This document shows, in pieces, positions 27,486 through 37,563 of a stretch of DNA of 64,000 bases. The notes beneath the pieces were generated by a model. The model saw nothing but the letters and a program-made list of their open reading frames with translations. It had not been told where the DNA came from and ran no database searches. Each line of letters begins with the position of its first letter. Positions within the stretch are counted from its first letter, which is position 1. Origin of the DNA: Lachnospiraceae bacterium (GTDB lineage Bacteria; Bacillota; Clostridia; Lachnospirales; Lachnospiraceae). The stretch spans positions 49,618 to 113,617 of the forward strand of contig CAJTGD010000020.1 in assembly GCA_910575475.1 (NCBI GenBank), in the 5' to 3' direction. The position numbers and the translations under genes were made by a program.

Positions 27486-28805
27486 TTAGTCCCATTTGAG
27501 TCCGAGCTGTACTGCCTGTTTCCTGCAATCTTCATCATATGCCTGGGCAGTCTCTTCCGGTGTAGACTGTCCGCTTCCCAGTTCCTGACAGAGAGATTCA
27601 CAGTTGATTCCCTTTACAGGTGTCAGAAATTCCAGTGCCGGAGCAGTCTTTCCTTCATCAAAATATTTCTGCATCTCTTCCTTCACTGCCGTAAAGGTCT
27701 CATCCGGAAGCTGATATCCATTGTGATATGGTCCTACCGCAGGAACTGCTTTCACAAACGCCGTAATAGCCTGATCAGAGATCCACCATTCAAGCAAAGC
27801 TTTTACAGCATCCACATTCTCACTATTTTTATTCCCATAAAGCGCGTTCGAACACCATACGGTTGCTCCTGTTTCCTCCGCCGTATCGCCCGGTGTCGCA
27901 AAAAATCCGATTCCATTTGCTGTTTCCTGTCCGTACAGGCTGCTGATCGTATTCAGACAATTCGACTGGATAAAGTAATGGGTTCCTTCACCATTGGCCA
28001 GCATATCGCAGGCATCATTATAAGTACATGCAAGATAATCTTCATTATAATAAGGTGTAAGTGCCGCCAGCTTTTCAAAGCTTCTTACTCCGGCTTCTGT
28101 AGCCGCGAATTTTGCCGTCCCTTCTGTAAACTGCTTCGGGAAATCCGGATTTTCATAAATCATGGCATAGTTATCTGCCAGAAATGGGAGTTGTGTCGTC
28201 CATACATCTCCAAAGGATCCGATTACCGCCGTCTGTCCTGATTCTTTAATCTTATCACAGTTCGCAATGAAATCATCCCAGGTCTCCGGAACATCCAGAT
28301 CAAGCTCTTCATAAATCGTTTTGTTGTAAAATACCCCGCCGACATTACTGCACTGGTACGGAACTCCGTATAGTTTTCCATCTACACTTGCGGCCTCGAC
28401 AAATCCATCATCCAAAGATGATGATACATCCGAATCTGTCAGATCGATAAAGTATTGCTCCGGATTGACAGAAGAAAGCAAAGACCCTGTATTATAATAG
28501 ATGATATCCGGAGCTTCTCCTGCCGCAAGCCTTGTTTTCATAAGGTTTTGCTGTTCTGTTCCGGAAAGGCCTACTTCAACCTTCACTTTCATTCCAAGTT
28601 CCTCTTCGGCCAGATCAAACACAGCTTCATACCCTTCTTTACCGGTCGCGTTATCTACCAGCATGCTAAGCTCCACGCCTTCATAAGGTTTCCTGTTTTC
28701 AGGATTTTCTGCCGGTTCCTCTTTCTTATCGTTTCCGCACCCTGATACCATGCCGGCTGCCAAGGCTGAAACAAGTAAAATGGACATTAATTTTTTTCTT
28801 TTCAT
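27486..28805 (-). CDS. Extracellular sugar-binding lipoprotein of an ABC transporter
   Basis: The 439-residue product has a lipoprotein signal with lipobox SGC (Cys23 in AAGMVSGCGND), an acidic spacer, and a family 1 (CUT1) solute-binding fold (NVGGVFYNKTIYEELDLDVP, KVEVGLSGTEQQN). It would capture an oligosaccharide outside the cell for the two permeases downstream. It follows the GH106-like gene by about 120 bases and has a GGAGGAG site. Confidence 0.93.
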   Translation of the reverse strand: MKRKKLMSILLVSALAAGMVSGCGNDKKEEPAENPENRKPYEGVELSMLVDNATGKEGYEAVFDLAEEELGMKVKVEVGLSGTEQQNLMKTRLAAGEAPDIIYYNTGSLLSSVNPEQYFIDLTDSDVSSSLDDGFVEAASVDGKLYGVPYQCSNVGGVFYNKTIYEELDLDVPETWDDFIANCDKIKESGQTAVIGSFGDVWTTQLPFLADNYAMIYENPDFPKQFTEGTAKFAATEAGVRSFEKLAALTPYYNEDYLACTYNDACDMLANGEGTHYFIQSNCLNTISSLYGQETANGIGFFATPGDTAEETGATVWCSNALYGNKNSENVDAVKALLEWWISDQAITAFVKAVPAVGPYHNGYQLPDETFTAVKEEMQKYFDEGKTAPALEFLTPVKGINCESLCQELGSGQSTPEETAQAYDEDCRKQAVQLGLKWD

Positions 28806-28925
28806 TCATGCGCTCCTCCTTGTCTTTCGTTGGCATAATCATAGCATGGCAGCGATTTTTCTTACATGGACAATTTTACATGATTTCATATAAAAATTTC
28901 TAATTCTCTGCCCATATAGGTCTTT

Positions 28926-31598
28926 TCAAACAAATTGTCCATCCTTTTTATCATATTTTCCATTCCCCTCTCCATTTTTAAGAATCTTCCATAATTTTAC
29001 AGGACCGGTAACCCCGCTCGGAGCAATCTGCATATACTCTGAAAATCTGTCATGAATGCGGTGCGCCAGCGTATTCGCGACCTCGACTTCAATCCTGTTC
29101 TCACCTTGACGCACGGCTTCCGAAATATTCCAACGATACGGGGGACTGATACGCATTCCCAGATTCATTCCGTTTACGCTTAATTTTGCCGTACCGCCAA
29201 CATTTCCAAGATCAATTCCCATTGCGTTCGTTTCAGCAAAGCACTTTGTCGTTTTATAGAGGATCTTCCCCGAAAAACGCGGCCAGCCGTCTTTTCCTGT
29301 AATGGAAAATAATCTGCTTTTTTCCCGTACTTTTCTAAACTCTTTTTCGTTTCCCTGTTCCATCAGATAGATATCCCACAAAAGTTCAGGCATCGTTTCG
29401 CCGTACCATGTCTCCATGCACGGCAGCGATTTCCACCATTCTTCTTCGAACACATCAAAAAAGAGTAATTCTGACTGATAAGGCCTCAAAGACACCTCTA
29501 TGGTTCCATCTGACGTTTCGCCCTTTATGATCTGTTTATTCAAGAGATCACATCTGACAAATCTTCCTCTGCATGGAAGCTGTATCACCGTTTTCACACT
29601 CCTGCGGACATCTTCCCAAAACAGCATAAAACAGGTAGTTTTTCCTTTTTTAAAACGCGCGATCCGTAAATAGGGGGAATTCTCGGTATAGCAATGCACA
29701 GGTACACACTTTCTGATCTCATGGACCAACGTTTGCTTTGTCATGGTCTGTAAACCCATTATCGCTTTATTTCTATCTGCCTCCCTGGTTTCAAACCAGT
29801 ATACCGGAATCTTGTTTTCCAGTATTTCCGTAAGGCTCCGATATAGTTGTTCCGGATACTTCCCCGCGGCGGGAATGATCAAAAAATGGTATGAGTGCCC
29901 GTTTACCTGAAATCGCTTTTCCATCTTTTCCGCATGTTCTACAGCTTCCAGCGGCAGAATATCAAAGTCTATATGCGCATCATACAATGCTTTTGCAGCA
30001 TCATTCATGCTGACATATTCGGGAGAGCTCATCCATTCCGCTTCCGCCGGATACAAAATCGCTCCGTCTGTCTGGAGATCCAGCCCTTCCAGTAAATGGC
30101 AGGCTTTGTTGGTATAGCGCATCAGCTGTTGAAAGCCGGAGAATTGCGGATTATTTCCGTTGGCATAAAAATGCGGGGGACAATCATTATCAGGAAAAGC
30201 ATCCGTAAACGCATGGGGTACAAACCGATTCACTCCCCTGATCAGCAAAAAATCAATCATCCATTTCATCGTTGTCACACTTTCTGCCCAGCCATATGCC
30301 CCAAACACTTCACACATTGCGCGCCCCTTCATTCCAGGTTCCATCCTTGCAAGAGATACGGCCAGCTTCGGCAGAACATAGTGGAAAAATCTCCTGTCAG
30401 CCCTTCCGCTTTCCGCCACAGAAGCCACATCATAATCTGCATACCCCGGCATGACCTGATGGAGCACAATATCCACGCCGCTGATATCCTGTCCTCCGAG
30501 AGCCCGGAAATAGTGGCCTGCACCGGATCCGATCCTCTGATGCGCATCCATATCCTCTATAATGTGTCCCATATATTCCACACCATGCGCCCTGCACCAG
30601 TCCCCGATCTGCATGCTAAAGCAGCGCTTCCAAAGCTCTGTGACCGCCTCCATATAGGCCAGGCGGATATACGGACTGTTCTCCGCCGCATACCATAATT
30701 CAGGAAGCCTGCAAAGCACCTGCCTTTTGCCAAGATTCTCTATCTGCTCTTCATCCTCCTGGCGCATCGACTCATGCTCCAGCATCATTGATACAACCGC
30801 GTCATCCCACGGCAGTGCCAATCCAGGCTGTCCGACTGTGTGATTATAGTCCCCCTGGTCATACCCCCAATGTTCCGTATGCCGCGTGTAAAATCCCGGT
30901 TCATCAGAAAAAAATCCTGCCAGTGTATTTCCGAAATATTCTGAGTAATGCTGATAATGGGGTTCGTATACCGCATGGATCAATTCACCGACAGATTCTT
31001 TGGATAAACAATTGATATAATACTGCTGGCTCTCAGGACTCCCTTTACGTGTTTTGATTAAAAAGAAAATTCTGAAAAAACCATCCGGTACGTCCCAATA
31101 TAAAAATCCATCAACCATCCGGTCTGACAGGTCAATGTATTTTCCTTCCAACCTGTCCCCACTGTCTCCGCGCTGATATGCGGCAGCCGCGAGAATCTCC
31201 TCCTCTTCCCCAAGGGCAGGTACCATAACCGCCGTCTCCTTCATCACTCCGACCACATCTACATGATGTTCCCTCAAAAACCATCGTCTAAGCTTCGGTT
31301 TTTCCTTTTGCAGCCGTCCATTTGCATATCCTGTCGGAAAGTGCTTATCATCCAGTATCCATATTTTCATATCATACCGACGAGCTTCTTTCAATATGAT
31401 ATCTAAATCCTTCCACCACCCTTCTTCACAAAATTCTTCATGTGGTCTTGATTCTATACATAATGCCCTGCATCCGCTCTCGTATACCTTTTTTACCCGC
31501 TCGGTCAGGCCTTCTGTATTACCTGCATGCATCCAAAAAAAGGGAAATACATAGTTTCCTTCCTCATCTCCCATTACCTGTCTCATTCTGTCGTACAT
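28926..31598 (-). CDS. GH106-like glycoside hydrolase (putative alpha-L-rhamnosidase)
   Basis: The ATG at 31598 follows AGGAGG by 8 bases and gives about 890 residues. No signal peptide is seen, so the enzyme is probably cytosolic. Features resembling GH106 are FPFFWMHAGNTEGLTERVKK at the start, DDKHFPTGYANG, LAGFFSDEPGFYTRH with candidate catalytic acidic residues, and a C-terminal galactose-binding-like domain (LSVNGMNLGMRISPPYRWNI). The family assignment is by resemblance and the substrate is not proven. It heads the ABC operon, just after the AraC gene, suggesting import and then cleavage of a rhamnose-type glycan. Confidence 0.65.
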   Translation of the reverse strand: MYDRMRQVMGDEEGNYVFPFFWMHAGNTEGLTERVKKVYESGCRALCIESRPHEEFCEEGWWKDLDIILKEARRYDMKIWILDDKHFPTGYANGRLQKEKPKLRRWFLREHHVDVVGVMKETAVMVPALGEEEEILAAAAYQRGDSGDRLEGKYIDLSDRMVDGFLYWDVPDGFFRIFFLIKTRKGSPESQQYYINCLSKESVGELIHAVYEPHYQHYSEYFGNTLAGFFSDEPGFYTRHTEHWGYDQGDYNHTVGQPGLALPWDDAVVSMMLEHESMRQEDEEQIENLGKRQVLCRLPELWYAAENSPYIRLAYMEAVTELWKRCFSMQIGDWCRAHGVEYMGHIIEDMDAHQRIGSGAGHYFRALGGQDISGVDIVLHQVMPGYADYDVASVAESGRADRRFFHYVLPKLAVSLARMEPGMKGRAMCEVFGAYGWAESVTTMKWMIDFLLIRGVNRFVPHAFTDAFPDNDCPPHFYANGNNPQFSGFQQLMRYTNKACHLLEGLDLQTDGAILYPAEAEWMSSPEYVSMNDAAKALYDAHIDFDILPLEAVEHAEKMEKRFQVNGHSYHFLIIPAAGKYPEQLYRSLTEILENKIPVYWFETREADRNKAIMGLQTMTKQTLVHEIRKCVPVHCYTENSPYLRIARFKKGKTTCFMLFWEDVRRSVKTVIQLPCRGRFVRCDLLNKQIIKGETSDGTIEVSLRPYQSELLFFDVFEEEWWKSLPCMETWYGETMPELLWDIYLMEQGNEKEFRKVREKSRLFSITGKDGWPRFSGKILYKTTKCFAETNAMGIDLGNVGGTAKLSVNGMNLGMRISPPYRWNISEAVRQGENRIEVEVANTLAHRIHDRFSEYMQIAPSGVTGPVKLWKILKNGEGNGKYDKKDGQFV

Positions 31599-31651
31599 AG
31601 CGCCATCCTCCTCTTTGATCGATCTCACGGCAGATTTCATCGGCCGTGAAT

Positions 31652-32497
31652 CTATTTTACAGCCTGAATATCCCGTTGATGCTTCCTATACCGCAAAGGC
31701 GGCATCCCACTTTCTTTCCGGAAAACATTTGAGAAATAATGGGCATCTTCATATCCGACTTGCTCTCCGATTTCTTTCACAGACAGAGTTGTATCTCTCA
31801 GCATTGTTTTCGCCGCTTCCATTTTCTTTTCAATAAAGTATTTGTATGGAGTCATTCCGAATTCTTCACGAAAATGTCGGATCAGGTAATCCGGAGAACG
31901 ATAAATCAGCGCAGAGAGCTCATCTATCGTGACAGAAGCAGATACATGTGTTTCCAGATAATCTTTGATTTTTTCCATTTCATCACTGATCCCTTTTGTA
32001 GACTTTACTTCCTGTCCAAGAATATGAAAAATCTCGTGAATCAATATTTCTGTCTTAAAAACCACATATGCATCTTCTAAGTTCCTGTCCTGCATCATCG
32101 CATATATTTGAAAAAAACGTTCTGCCGCTTCTTGATCCACATCCTGAAATAAGACGACTCCCTTCATATGGTATGCAGATGCCAAGCTATCCGCAACCGC
32201 GCCTCGAAAATTAACAAATGTTTTGATCCAGGGTTCTTTCGCGTCAGAATAATAACAATGCCTGCTTCCCGGAGGTAAAAGATACACATCCCCTTTCTGG
32301 GGATAATAAACCTTCCCATTCATCTCAATACTTCCCATACCTGAGGAAATATATTCGATTACCCAAAATTCCGAATGCTCCCGAAAAATACGATATGACC
32401 CGTCACACCATGACCTTCCGGAAATTATGATTTCAAATGGCGCCCCTTCATCCTGCAAAAAATATCGAATATCCTCCTTCAAAATAATATTCCTCAC
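31652..32497 (-). CDS. AraC family transcriptional regulator
   Basis: The 281-residue product has an N-terminal cupin-type sensor domain (GSIEMNGKVYYPQKGDVYLL, PPGSRHCYYS) and a C-terminal AraC double helix-turn-helix (LSALIYRSPDYLIRHFREEF, EIGEQVGYEDAHYFSNVFRK). It likely senses a sugar and controls the adjacent hydrolase/ABC genes and the divergent GtaA-like gene. It reads on the minus strand about 50 bases before the GH106-like gene. Confidence 0.93.
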   Translation of the reverse strand: MRNIILKEDIRYFLQDEGAPFEIIISGRSWCDGSYRIFREHSEFWVIEYISSGMGSIEMNGKVYYPQKGDVYLLPPGSRHCYYSDAKEPWIKTFVNFRGAVADSLASAYHMKGVVLFQDVDQEAAERFFQIYAMMQDRNLEDAYVVFKTEILIHEIFHILGQEVKSTKGISDEMEKIKDYLETHVSASVTIDELSALIYRSPDYLIRHFREEFGMTPYKYFIEKKMEAAKTMLRDTTLSVKEIGEQVGYEDAHYFSNVFRKESGMPPLRYRKHQRDIQAVK

Positions 32498-32518
32498 TTT
32501 TTATCCTGTTTTTTCTAT

Positions 32519-32580
32519 TTTGTAGAATACTTTCAAATTATATAATACATTTATTATATACAAACATTCAAAAAAGTCAA
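32519..32580. promoter_or_regulatory. Overlapping divergent promoters between araC-type and GtaA-like genes
   Basis: Plus strand: TTGTAG at 32519 and TATAAT at 32541-32546 with a 16-base spacer. Minus strand: TTGACT (32580-32575) and TATAAT (32558-32553) with a 16-base spacer. The two -10 boxes are only 6 bases apart and point past each other, so transcripts would overlap and both promoters could not easily be occupied together. Confidence 0.55.
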
Positions 32581-32622
32581 CGGATATCTTTCCAGGGAAT
32601 CAAAAAAATCCCCGGATATCCG
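32581..32622 (+). promoter_or_regulatory. Leader stem-loop before the GtaA-like gene
   Basis: CGGATATC (32581-32588) and GATATCCG (32615-32622) are complementary, with partly pairing CCAGGG and CCCCGG inside, 9 bases before the AGGAGG site. Its role is unknown; no T tract follows. Confidence 0.45.
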
Positions 32623-32645
32623 AAGCACACAGGAGGAAACTTATA

Positions 32646-34619
32646 ATGAAAATTGAAAAAGCTGCTGCAATCCCGCTGTTAACGCATGACCCATATTTCA
32701 GTATCTGGTCTGCATCAGATCGTCTGAATGATTCCGATCCTGTACACTGGACTAAAACAAGGCAGAAGATGAGAGGCTATCTGGTCATTGATGACATCCC
32801 ATATTGTTTTCTTGGAAAATGTGATTTTTTTCAGAGGCTTCACCAGACGGAGGTCTATGTTACAGCAACAAGTACACAGTACGTATTTGAGCATGAAAAA
32901 GCTTCTTTTACGATCACATTTACTTCACCTTTGCTTCTTGACGACCCTGTTTTAGTCTCCCGCCCATGTTCCTATGTTGAAATGCGCGTTGTACAAAAAG
33001 TCCCCGCCAGCATCAGCATGATTTTCCAGTTATCGGCCGACCTGGTTCGGGAAACACCAGGAAAAATAATCGGAGGTTCCCACACTTACAAGGATTTCCG
33101 TTACTCTTTTATGGGAAAAGCATTCCAGCATCCTATGGGACACAGCGGAGATCATACAACCATTGATTGGGGATACCTGTACCTTGCTTCCGATTCTCCT
33201 GATGCCTCGGTCTCTTATTGTTCTGATTCGGAATCTTTGCAGGGTATGGCCAGGCTTTCATCTCCGGATATGACAGGGCATACCGCATCCGTCAACTGGA
33301 TCGTCGCTTATGATGACCTTCTTTCCATCTGCTATTTCGGGGAATGGAAAAAAGCATATTGGACGACCAGATATCACTCCATACTGGACGCGATTGAGGC
33401 AAGCTTTGCCGAATATGAAGAAATCATGGACAAATGTAACCTTTTGGACCGGCAATTAGAAAAGGATGCCTTTCAGTCAGGAGGCAATGATTATGCATTT
33501 TTGTGCTGCATGAGCTATAGGCACACCATCGCCGCCCATAAGCTGATCAGCGGTGAAAATGGCGAACTGCTCTTTCTGTCAAAAGAAAATGATTCTAACG
33601 GCTGTATCGGAACCGTAGATGTTACCTACCCTTCCGCGCCACTTTTTATGCTTTATAATCCGGAGCTTCTTAAGGGAATGCTGCGTCCAGTTTTCCATTT
33701 TGCGAAATGCCCTGTCTGGAAATTTGATTTTGCCCCTCATGATATTGGGCGTTATCCCTATGCGAACGGACAGGTCTACGGTCTTAAAAAAAATGACGAT
33801 TCCTTTTACGCTGCGGACAATCATGCCATATATCCATTTTTCTATCAATTTCCGGAAGAATATGATATATACGATATTAACGAACAAATGCCGACAGAAG
33901 AGTGCGGCAATATGATTATTTTAACAGCTGCCATATGCCTGCATGAAGAGTCTGCCGCATTTGCGCTCCCGTATCATAAAATATTGAAGCAATGGGCCGA
34001 CTATCTGCTCAAATATGGCGCCAATCCCGATCATCAACTCTGTACCGACGATTTTTCGGGACATCTTGCACACAACACAAATCTATCTTTGAAAGCCATA
34101 TTGGGAATGGAAGGCTTTGCACAGATTTCGCGCCTTTTGGGAAATCTGGAAGACTACAGGAACTATCATGCCCAAGCTATGAAAATGGCTCATGGCTGGG
34201 AATCATCCGCCATGACAGGAGACCACTATAAACTCGCGTTTGATCAGGAAAATTCATGGAGCCTGAAGTATAACCTTGTCTGGGATAAGCTTTTTCATTC
34301 CCGCCTTTTTAGTAAGAATGTGTATGAAAAAGAACTGTCCCACTATCTTTCAAAGCAAAACGCCTATGGTGTTCCTTTAGACAGCCGTGCCGCCTATACA
34401 AAAAGTGACTGGATCCTCTGGTGTGTTTCGCTCACATCAGATCTTTCTCAGCGGCGTGATTTCATAGCTCCTGTTGCAAAATATCTGAAAAACACAAACA
34501 GCCGGGTTCCTTTTTCCGACTGGTACGATACAGCCAGCGGTGAATATTGTCAGTTTATAGCACGCAGTGTGCAAGGAGGGATTTTTATGCCCATGCTCAT
34601 GGATAAAAAGACTTTATAA
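32646..34619 (+). CDS. GtaA-like protein (DUF4965/DUF5127-type, glutaminase family)
   Basis: The 657-residue product starts IPLLTHDPYFSIWSASDRLN, followed by VHWTKTRQKMRGYLVIDD, the start pattern of the GtaA-type family (DUF4964, DUF5127, DUF4965, DUF1793). Later segments HDIGRYPYANGQVYG, EECGNMIILTAAI and YNLVWDKLFHSRLF match the family's six-hairpin-like domain. Fungal members were named glutaminase A. In gut bacteria such genes lie in glycan loci, and the real substrate here is unknown. No signal peptide is visible. It is divergent from the AraC gene and followed by a bidirectional terminator. Confidence 0.75.
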   Translation: MKIEKAAAIPLLTHDPYFSIWSASDRLNDSDPVHWTKTRQKMRGYLVIDDIPYCFLGKCDFFQRLHQTEVYVTATSTQYVFEHEKASFTITFTSPLLLDDPVLVSRPCSYVEMRVVQKVPASISMIFQLSADLVRETPGKIIGGSHTYKDFRYSFMGKAFQHPMGHSGDHTTIDWGYLYLASDSPDASVSYCSDSESLQGMARLSSPDMTGHTASVNWIVAYDDLLSICYFGEWKKAYWTTRYHSILDAIEASFAEYEEIMDKCNLLDRQLEKDAFQSGGNDYAFLCCMSYRHTIAAHKLISGENGELLFLSKENDSNGCIGTVDVTYPSAPLFMLYNPELLKGMLRPVFHFAKCPVWKFDFAPHDIGRYPYANGQVYGLKKNDDSFYAADNHAIYPFFYQFPEEYDIYDINEQMPTEECGNMIILTAAICLHEESAAFALPYHKILKQWADYLLKYGANPDHQLCTDDFSGHLAHNTNLSLKAILGMEGFAQISRLLGNLEDYRNYHAQAMKMAHGWESSAMTGDHYKLAFDQENSWSLKYNLVWDKLFHSRLFSKNVYEKELSHYLSKQNAYGVPLDSRAAYTKSDWILWCVSLTSDLSQRRDFIAPVAKYLKNTNSRVPFSDWYDTASGEYCQFIARSVQGGIFMPMLMDKKTL

Positions 34620-34672
34620 TTTGTATGACCATAAATTCCAGGAATTCGTTTGGAATTGTTTTAAATCTGCTC

Positions 34673-34717
34673 AAAAAAGAAGGATACAGTTCACAAGAAC
34701 CATATCCTTCTTTTTTT
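34673..34717. terminator. Bidirectional rho-independent terminator
   Basis: AAAAAAGAAGGATA pairs with TATCCTTCTTTTTTT, with an inner GTTC/GAAC pairing. It lies between the convergent GtaA-like gene and the small membrane protein gene and has T tracts on both strands. Confidence 0.88.
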
Positions 34718-34742
34718 GAGATTGTCATTCTTTAGCCGTTCC

Positions 34743-34979
34743 TTACTCCTGAAGATCGATCAAATAGGAATCGATCGCACCATAATCTACCGTTGTGATC
34801 TCCCGATTCTTATTCTCAGAAAAGGAATCATATGCAGAATACCCCAGCCAGCCAACCAATGCCACACAAGCTAAAGCAAGTACGCCTTTTCGGATCAGAC
34901 TCATTGTACGCTGCTTCTTAAGGTTCTTTTTCCGGTTTGCTTTTTCCTGTTTATAACGGTCTATCTTTTCCTGACTCAT
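34743..34979 (-). CDS. Small single-pass membrane protein, unknown function
   Basis: The 78-residue product has a very basic N terminus (RYKQEKANRKKNLKKQ), one membrane segment near residues 31-50, and an acidic outer tail. The positive-inside rule puts the N terminus in the cytosol. An AGGAGAA site precedes the ATG. It is monocistronic and I do not recognise the family. Confidence 0.65.
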   Translation of the reverse strand: MSQEKIDRYKQEKANRKKNLKKQRTMSLIRKGVLALACVALVGWLGYSAYDSFSENKNREITTVDYGAIDSYLIDLQE

Positions 34980-35109
34980 CTTTCATTCTCCTTGTTTATC
35001 CTTAAGTACTTTCCCTGAATTGTCCCAGCTTGGCAAAAAGATTCTGCCTGTTCACAGTTTCCTTTTACAGGATTGAAGTACTCACCTAATACAGTATAAC
35101 ATATTTTTT

Positions 35110-35949
35110 TCAAATTACAACAATTATTCCTCCATCATTGGCATACATGCTGCTAATCCCCGCTGTATCAATAACGAAGCTGGCCTTCACCTTCATCTTG
35201 GCCATCAGCATTCTCTCTACCTCCCGGGCGCGTTCCCTGCAGTTGCAGTTGGAAATCGCCAAAACCTTTTCTTCTGCTTCCTGGGTCTCCTCCGCAATCT
35301 GGTCCACCATTTTCGCCAGTGCCTTTTTGATGCCTCTGGCCTGGCCAATCTGACAGATGGTCCCTTCCGGCGTGGCCGCCATCACAGGCTTGATATTCAG
35401 CGCTCCGGCCACCAGGGACTTGATCCCGGTGAGCCGTCCGTTTTTGCGGAGTGTGTCCAGGTTCTCCAGCACAAAATACGTATGCTGTCCATCAATATAG
35501 CGCTCCACGGTTTCCACCACCTGTTCGAATGGCATCCCCGCAGCTTCGCACTCCTGCACCTTCAAAGCGATCAGCGTCTCTCCGATAGATGCAGAGCGTG
35601 AATTAAATACATGGATATTCTTATCTCCATATTCTTCTATATATAAGTTCTTTGCCAGTACCGCGCTGTTATAGGAACCGCTCAGCTCTGCCGTCAGTGT
35701 CACCGCGTAGACCCGCTCCGCCTCGCAGCGGTACTTCTCCATATAATCCTCCGGTGACGGGCAGGATGACTTCGGACTTTCCGGGCATTCTGCAACCCTT
35801 TTAAGAAAATCCGCCTGGTCAAAGGATGCATCATCTATGATCCTGACGCCTCCGACCTCCATCGTTAAGGATGCCGTCTCAAAGTTCCCGCTCGCTTTCA
35901 TCTCCTCGGTCAGTTCCCCGCAGCTGTCAACAATCACTTTATAACTCAT
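35110..35949 (-). CDS. DegV family fatty-acid-binding protein
   Basis: The ATG at 35949 gives about 279 residues; an upstream in-frame TTG at 35970 is less likely. The product begins MSYKVIVDSCGELTEEM and has the DegV features SSCPSPEDYMEKY, TLTAELSGSYNSA, FNSRSASIGETL and a C-terminal domain with AISNCNCRERA. DegV (FakB-like) proteins bind fatty acids for a FakA kinase; no fakA gene lies nearby. The protein appears cytosolic. Confidence 0.9.
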   Translation of the reverse strand: MSYKVIVDSCGELTEEMKASGNFETASLTMEVGGVRIIDDASFDQADFLKRVAECPESPKSSCPSPEDYMEKYRCEAERVYAVTLTAELSGSYNSAVLAKNLYIEEYGDKNIHVFNSRSASIGETLIALKVQECEAAGMPFEQVVETVERYIDGQHTYFVLENLDTLRKNGRLTGIKSLVAGALNIKPVMAATPEGTICQIGQARGIKKALAKMVDQIAEETQEAEEKVLAISNCNCRERAREVERMLMAKMKVKASFVIDTAGISSMYANDGGIIVVI

Positions 35950-36066
35950 AATCTGTCCCAAGCCTTTCAAATATGATTCTATTTCATATAGTTTTCATTA
36001 CTACATCTGATTATATCATATTTTACCCTGTCTGAAAAGATATATTTTTCCATATGATGTCTGATA

Positions 36067-37428
36067 TTATGCTTCCTTGATCTTGATTTTTCTCGCAATT
36101 CCCAGCGCGATCCCCATCTCCACCATAAGAAACAGGACTGAAGTTCCCCCATAGCTGATAAATGGCAGCGTGATCCCTGTTGTAGGGATCGTATTGGTCA
36201 CAACCATGACATTTAGGATCACCTGCAGCGAAATATGTGCAAAAATCCCCGTTGCAACAAGAGAACCATATAAATCCGGTGCGTTTCTCGCGATGAACAT
36301 CAGCCGGTATAAAAGAAGACCGAACATAAGAAGGATGATGATGGAACCAAACACTCCCAATTCTTCACAGACAATGGCCAGGATCATATCATTCTGCGCC
36401 TCCGGGATGACTCCCAGCTTCTGGGTGCTGTTTCCCAGCCCTTTCCCAAAAAATCCTCCGGAGCCGATGGCATACAATCCCTGCATGACCTGGAATCCGC
36501 CGGTGTCCGTATGGTTTTCCGGATCCAGCCAGGTAATGATGCGGGAAAGCCGGAAATTGTCGCTCTCCGAGATGGATGCAGAAAGAAAGCTGATCATCAC
36601 GAAAATCATGACAACGCCTCCTGCCAGCATGGCCAGGAAAGGCTTCAGCTTTGGATGTACAACAAAATACAGGATACAGGTGATCGCAAGTACGATGATC
36701 GCCGTACTCAGGTTATCCGTCAGATACCTCACCCCGAGAGTCGCCGCGATGCCGAACGCAAAAACGCGGACTGCCCCCTCCCTCGTATGTGCTTTATTCC
36801 CCAGCCGGCAGAGCTCATAGGAAATAAACAGAATGATCGCGATCTTCATGACCTCGGCCGGCTGGAAGGTCAGAGACTCCGTGATCTTGATCCACCGCCT
36901 GGCGCCGTTGGCACTGTGTCCGAGAGGTGTCTGCACCAGCGCCATCAGAAACATCGCCAGCAGATAACATTCAAACGAAAATGCCCCGTAAATGTGGTAA
37001 TCAATCTTGGATACAAAGAGCATCACAGCAAAGCTGGCAGCCCCAAACAATGCCTGTCTGCTGAAATAGTAGGTCCCATTTTCATAGGAGCTGGTACTGT
37101 ACAGCATGATCAGGCCAAGGCACATCAGAAAAATGATCACCAGCAGCAGATCATAATCAAAATACTGTGCATCCGTAACAAAGATTCTGGAAAGGATCCC
37201 CCCTTTTTTCCGTCCGTCCTTTTCTTCCTCCGGATGTCGTTCTTCCTCATAAGGCATATGATAGACGGAGTGCTGCATGCCATAGGAATGGTCCGCATAC
37301 AGAACGGGCTGTTTGTTCCGCCGTTCCTGCCGTACCTGAGCATGGCTTCCCGAATGCCCGTAACCGTTCTGTCTTGCGCCTGCCCCTTGATCCCGCCGCC
37401 GTAGCGGTCGTACAGTTCTGCTTCTCAT
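36067..37428 (-). CDS. Second SEDS protein (FtsW/RodA/SpoVE family)
   Basis: The 453-residue product has a cytosolic N-terminal extension of about 95 basic residues, then ten membrane segments with SEDS motifs: DYDLLLVIIFLMCLGLIMLY, RRWIKITESLTFQPAEVMKI, FGKGLGNSTQKLGVIPEAQN and TTGITLPFISYGGTSVLF. It polymerises glycan strands, but its partner is unknown; elongation (RodA) or spore cortex (SpoVE) roles are possible. It lies downstream of asnB rather than near mreB or a PBP gene. A GGGGAG site precedes the ATG. Confidence 0.88.
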   Translation of the reverse strand: MRSRTVRPLRRRDQGAGARQNGYGHSGSHAQVRQERRNKQPVLYADHSYGMQHSVYHMPYEEERHPEEEKDGRKKGGILSRIFVTDAQYFDYDLLLVIIFLMCLGLIMLYSTSSYENGTYYFSRQALFGAASFAVMLFVSKIDYHIYGAFSFECYLLAMFLMALVQTPLGHSANGARRWIKITESLTFQPAEVMKIAIILFISYELCRLGNKAHTREGAVRVFAFGIAATLGVRYLTDNLSTAIIVLAITCILYFVVHPKLKPFLAMLAGGVVMIFVMISFLSASISESDNFRLSRIITWLDPENHTDTGGFQVMQGLYAIGSGGFFGKGLGNSTQKLGVIPEAQNDMILAIVCEELGVFGSIIILLMFGLLLYRLMFIARNAPDLYGSLVATGIFAHISLQVILNVMVVTNTIPTTGITLPFISYGGTSVLFLMVEMGIALGIARKIKIKEA

Positions 37429-37563
37429 ATTCTCTCCCCTTTATAAATGGCTGCCGAACCTTTTCATTTCTAAACGGCTGCTGAATCTGTTCCATCTATG
37501 CGGTTGGATACTCTAAAGCTCCTCCAACCGTACAGGTGGAATTTTCCCGGCATGCGATCCTGC

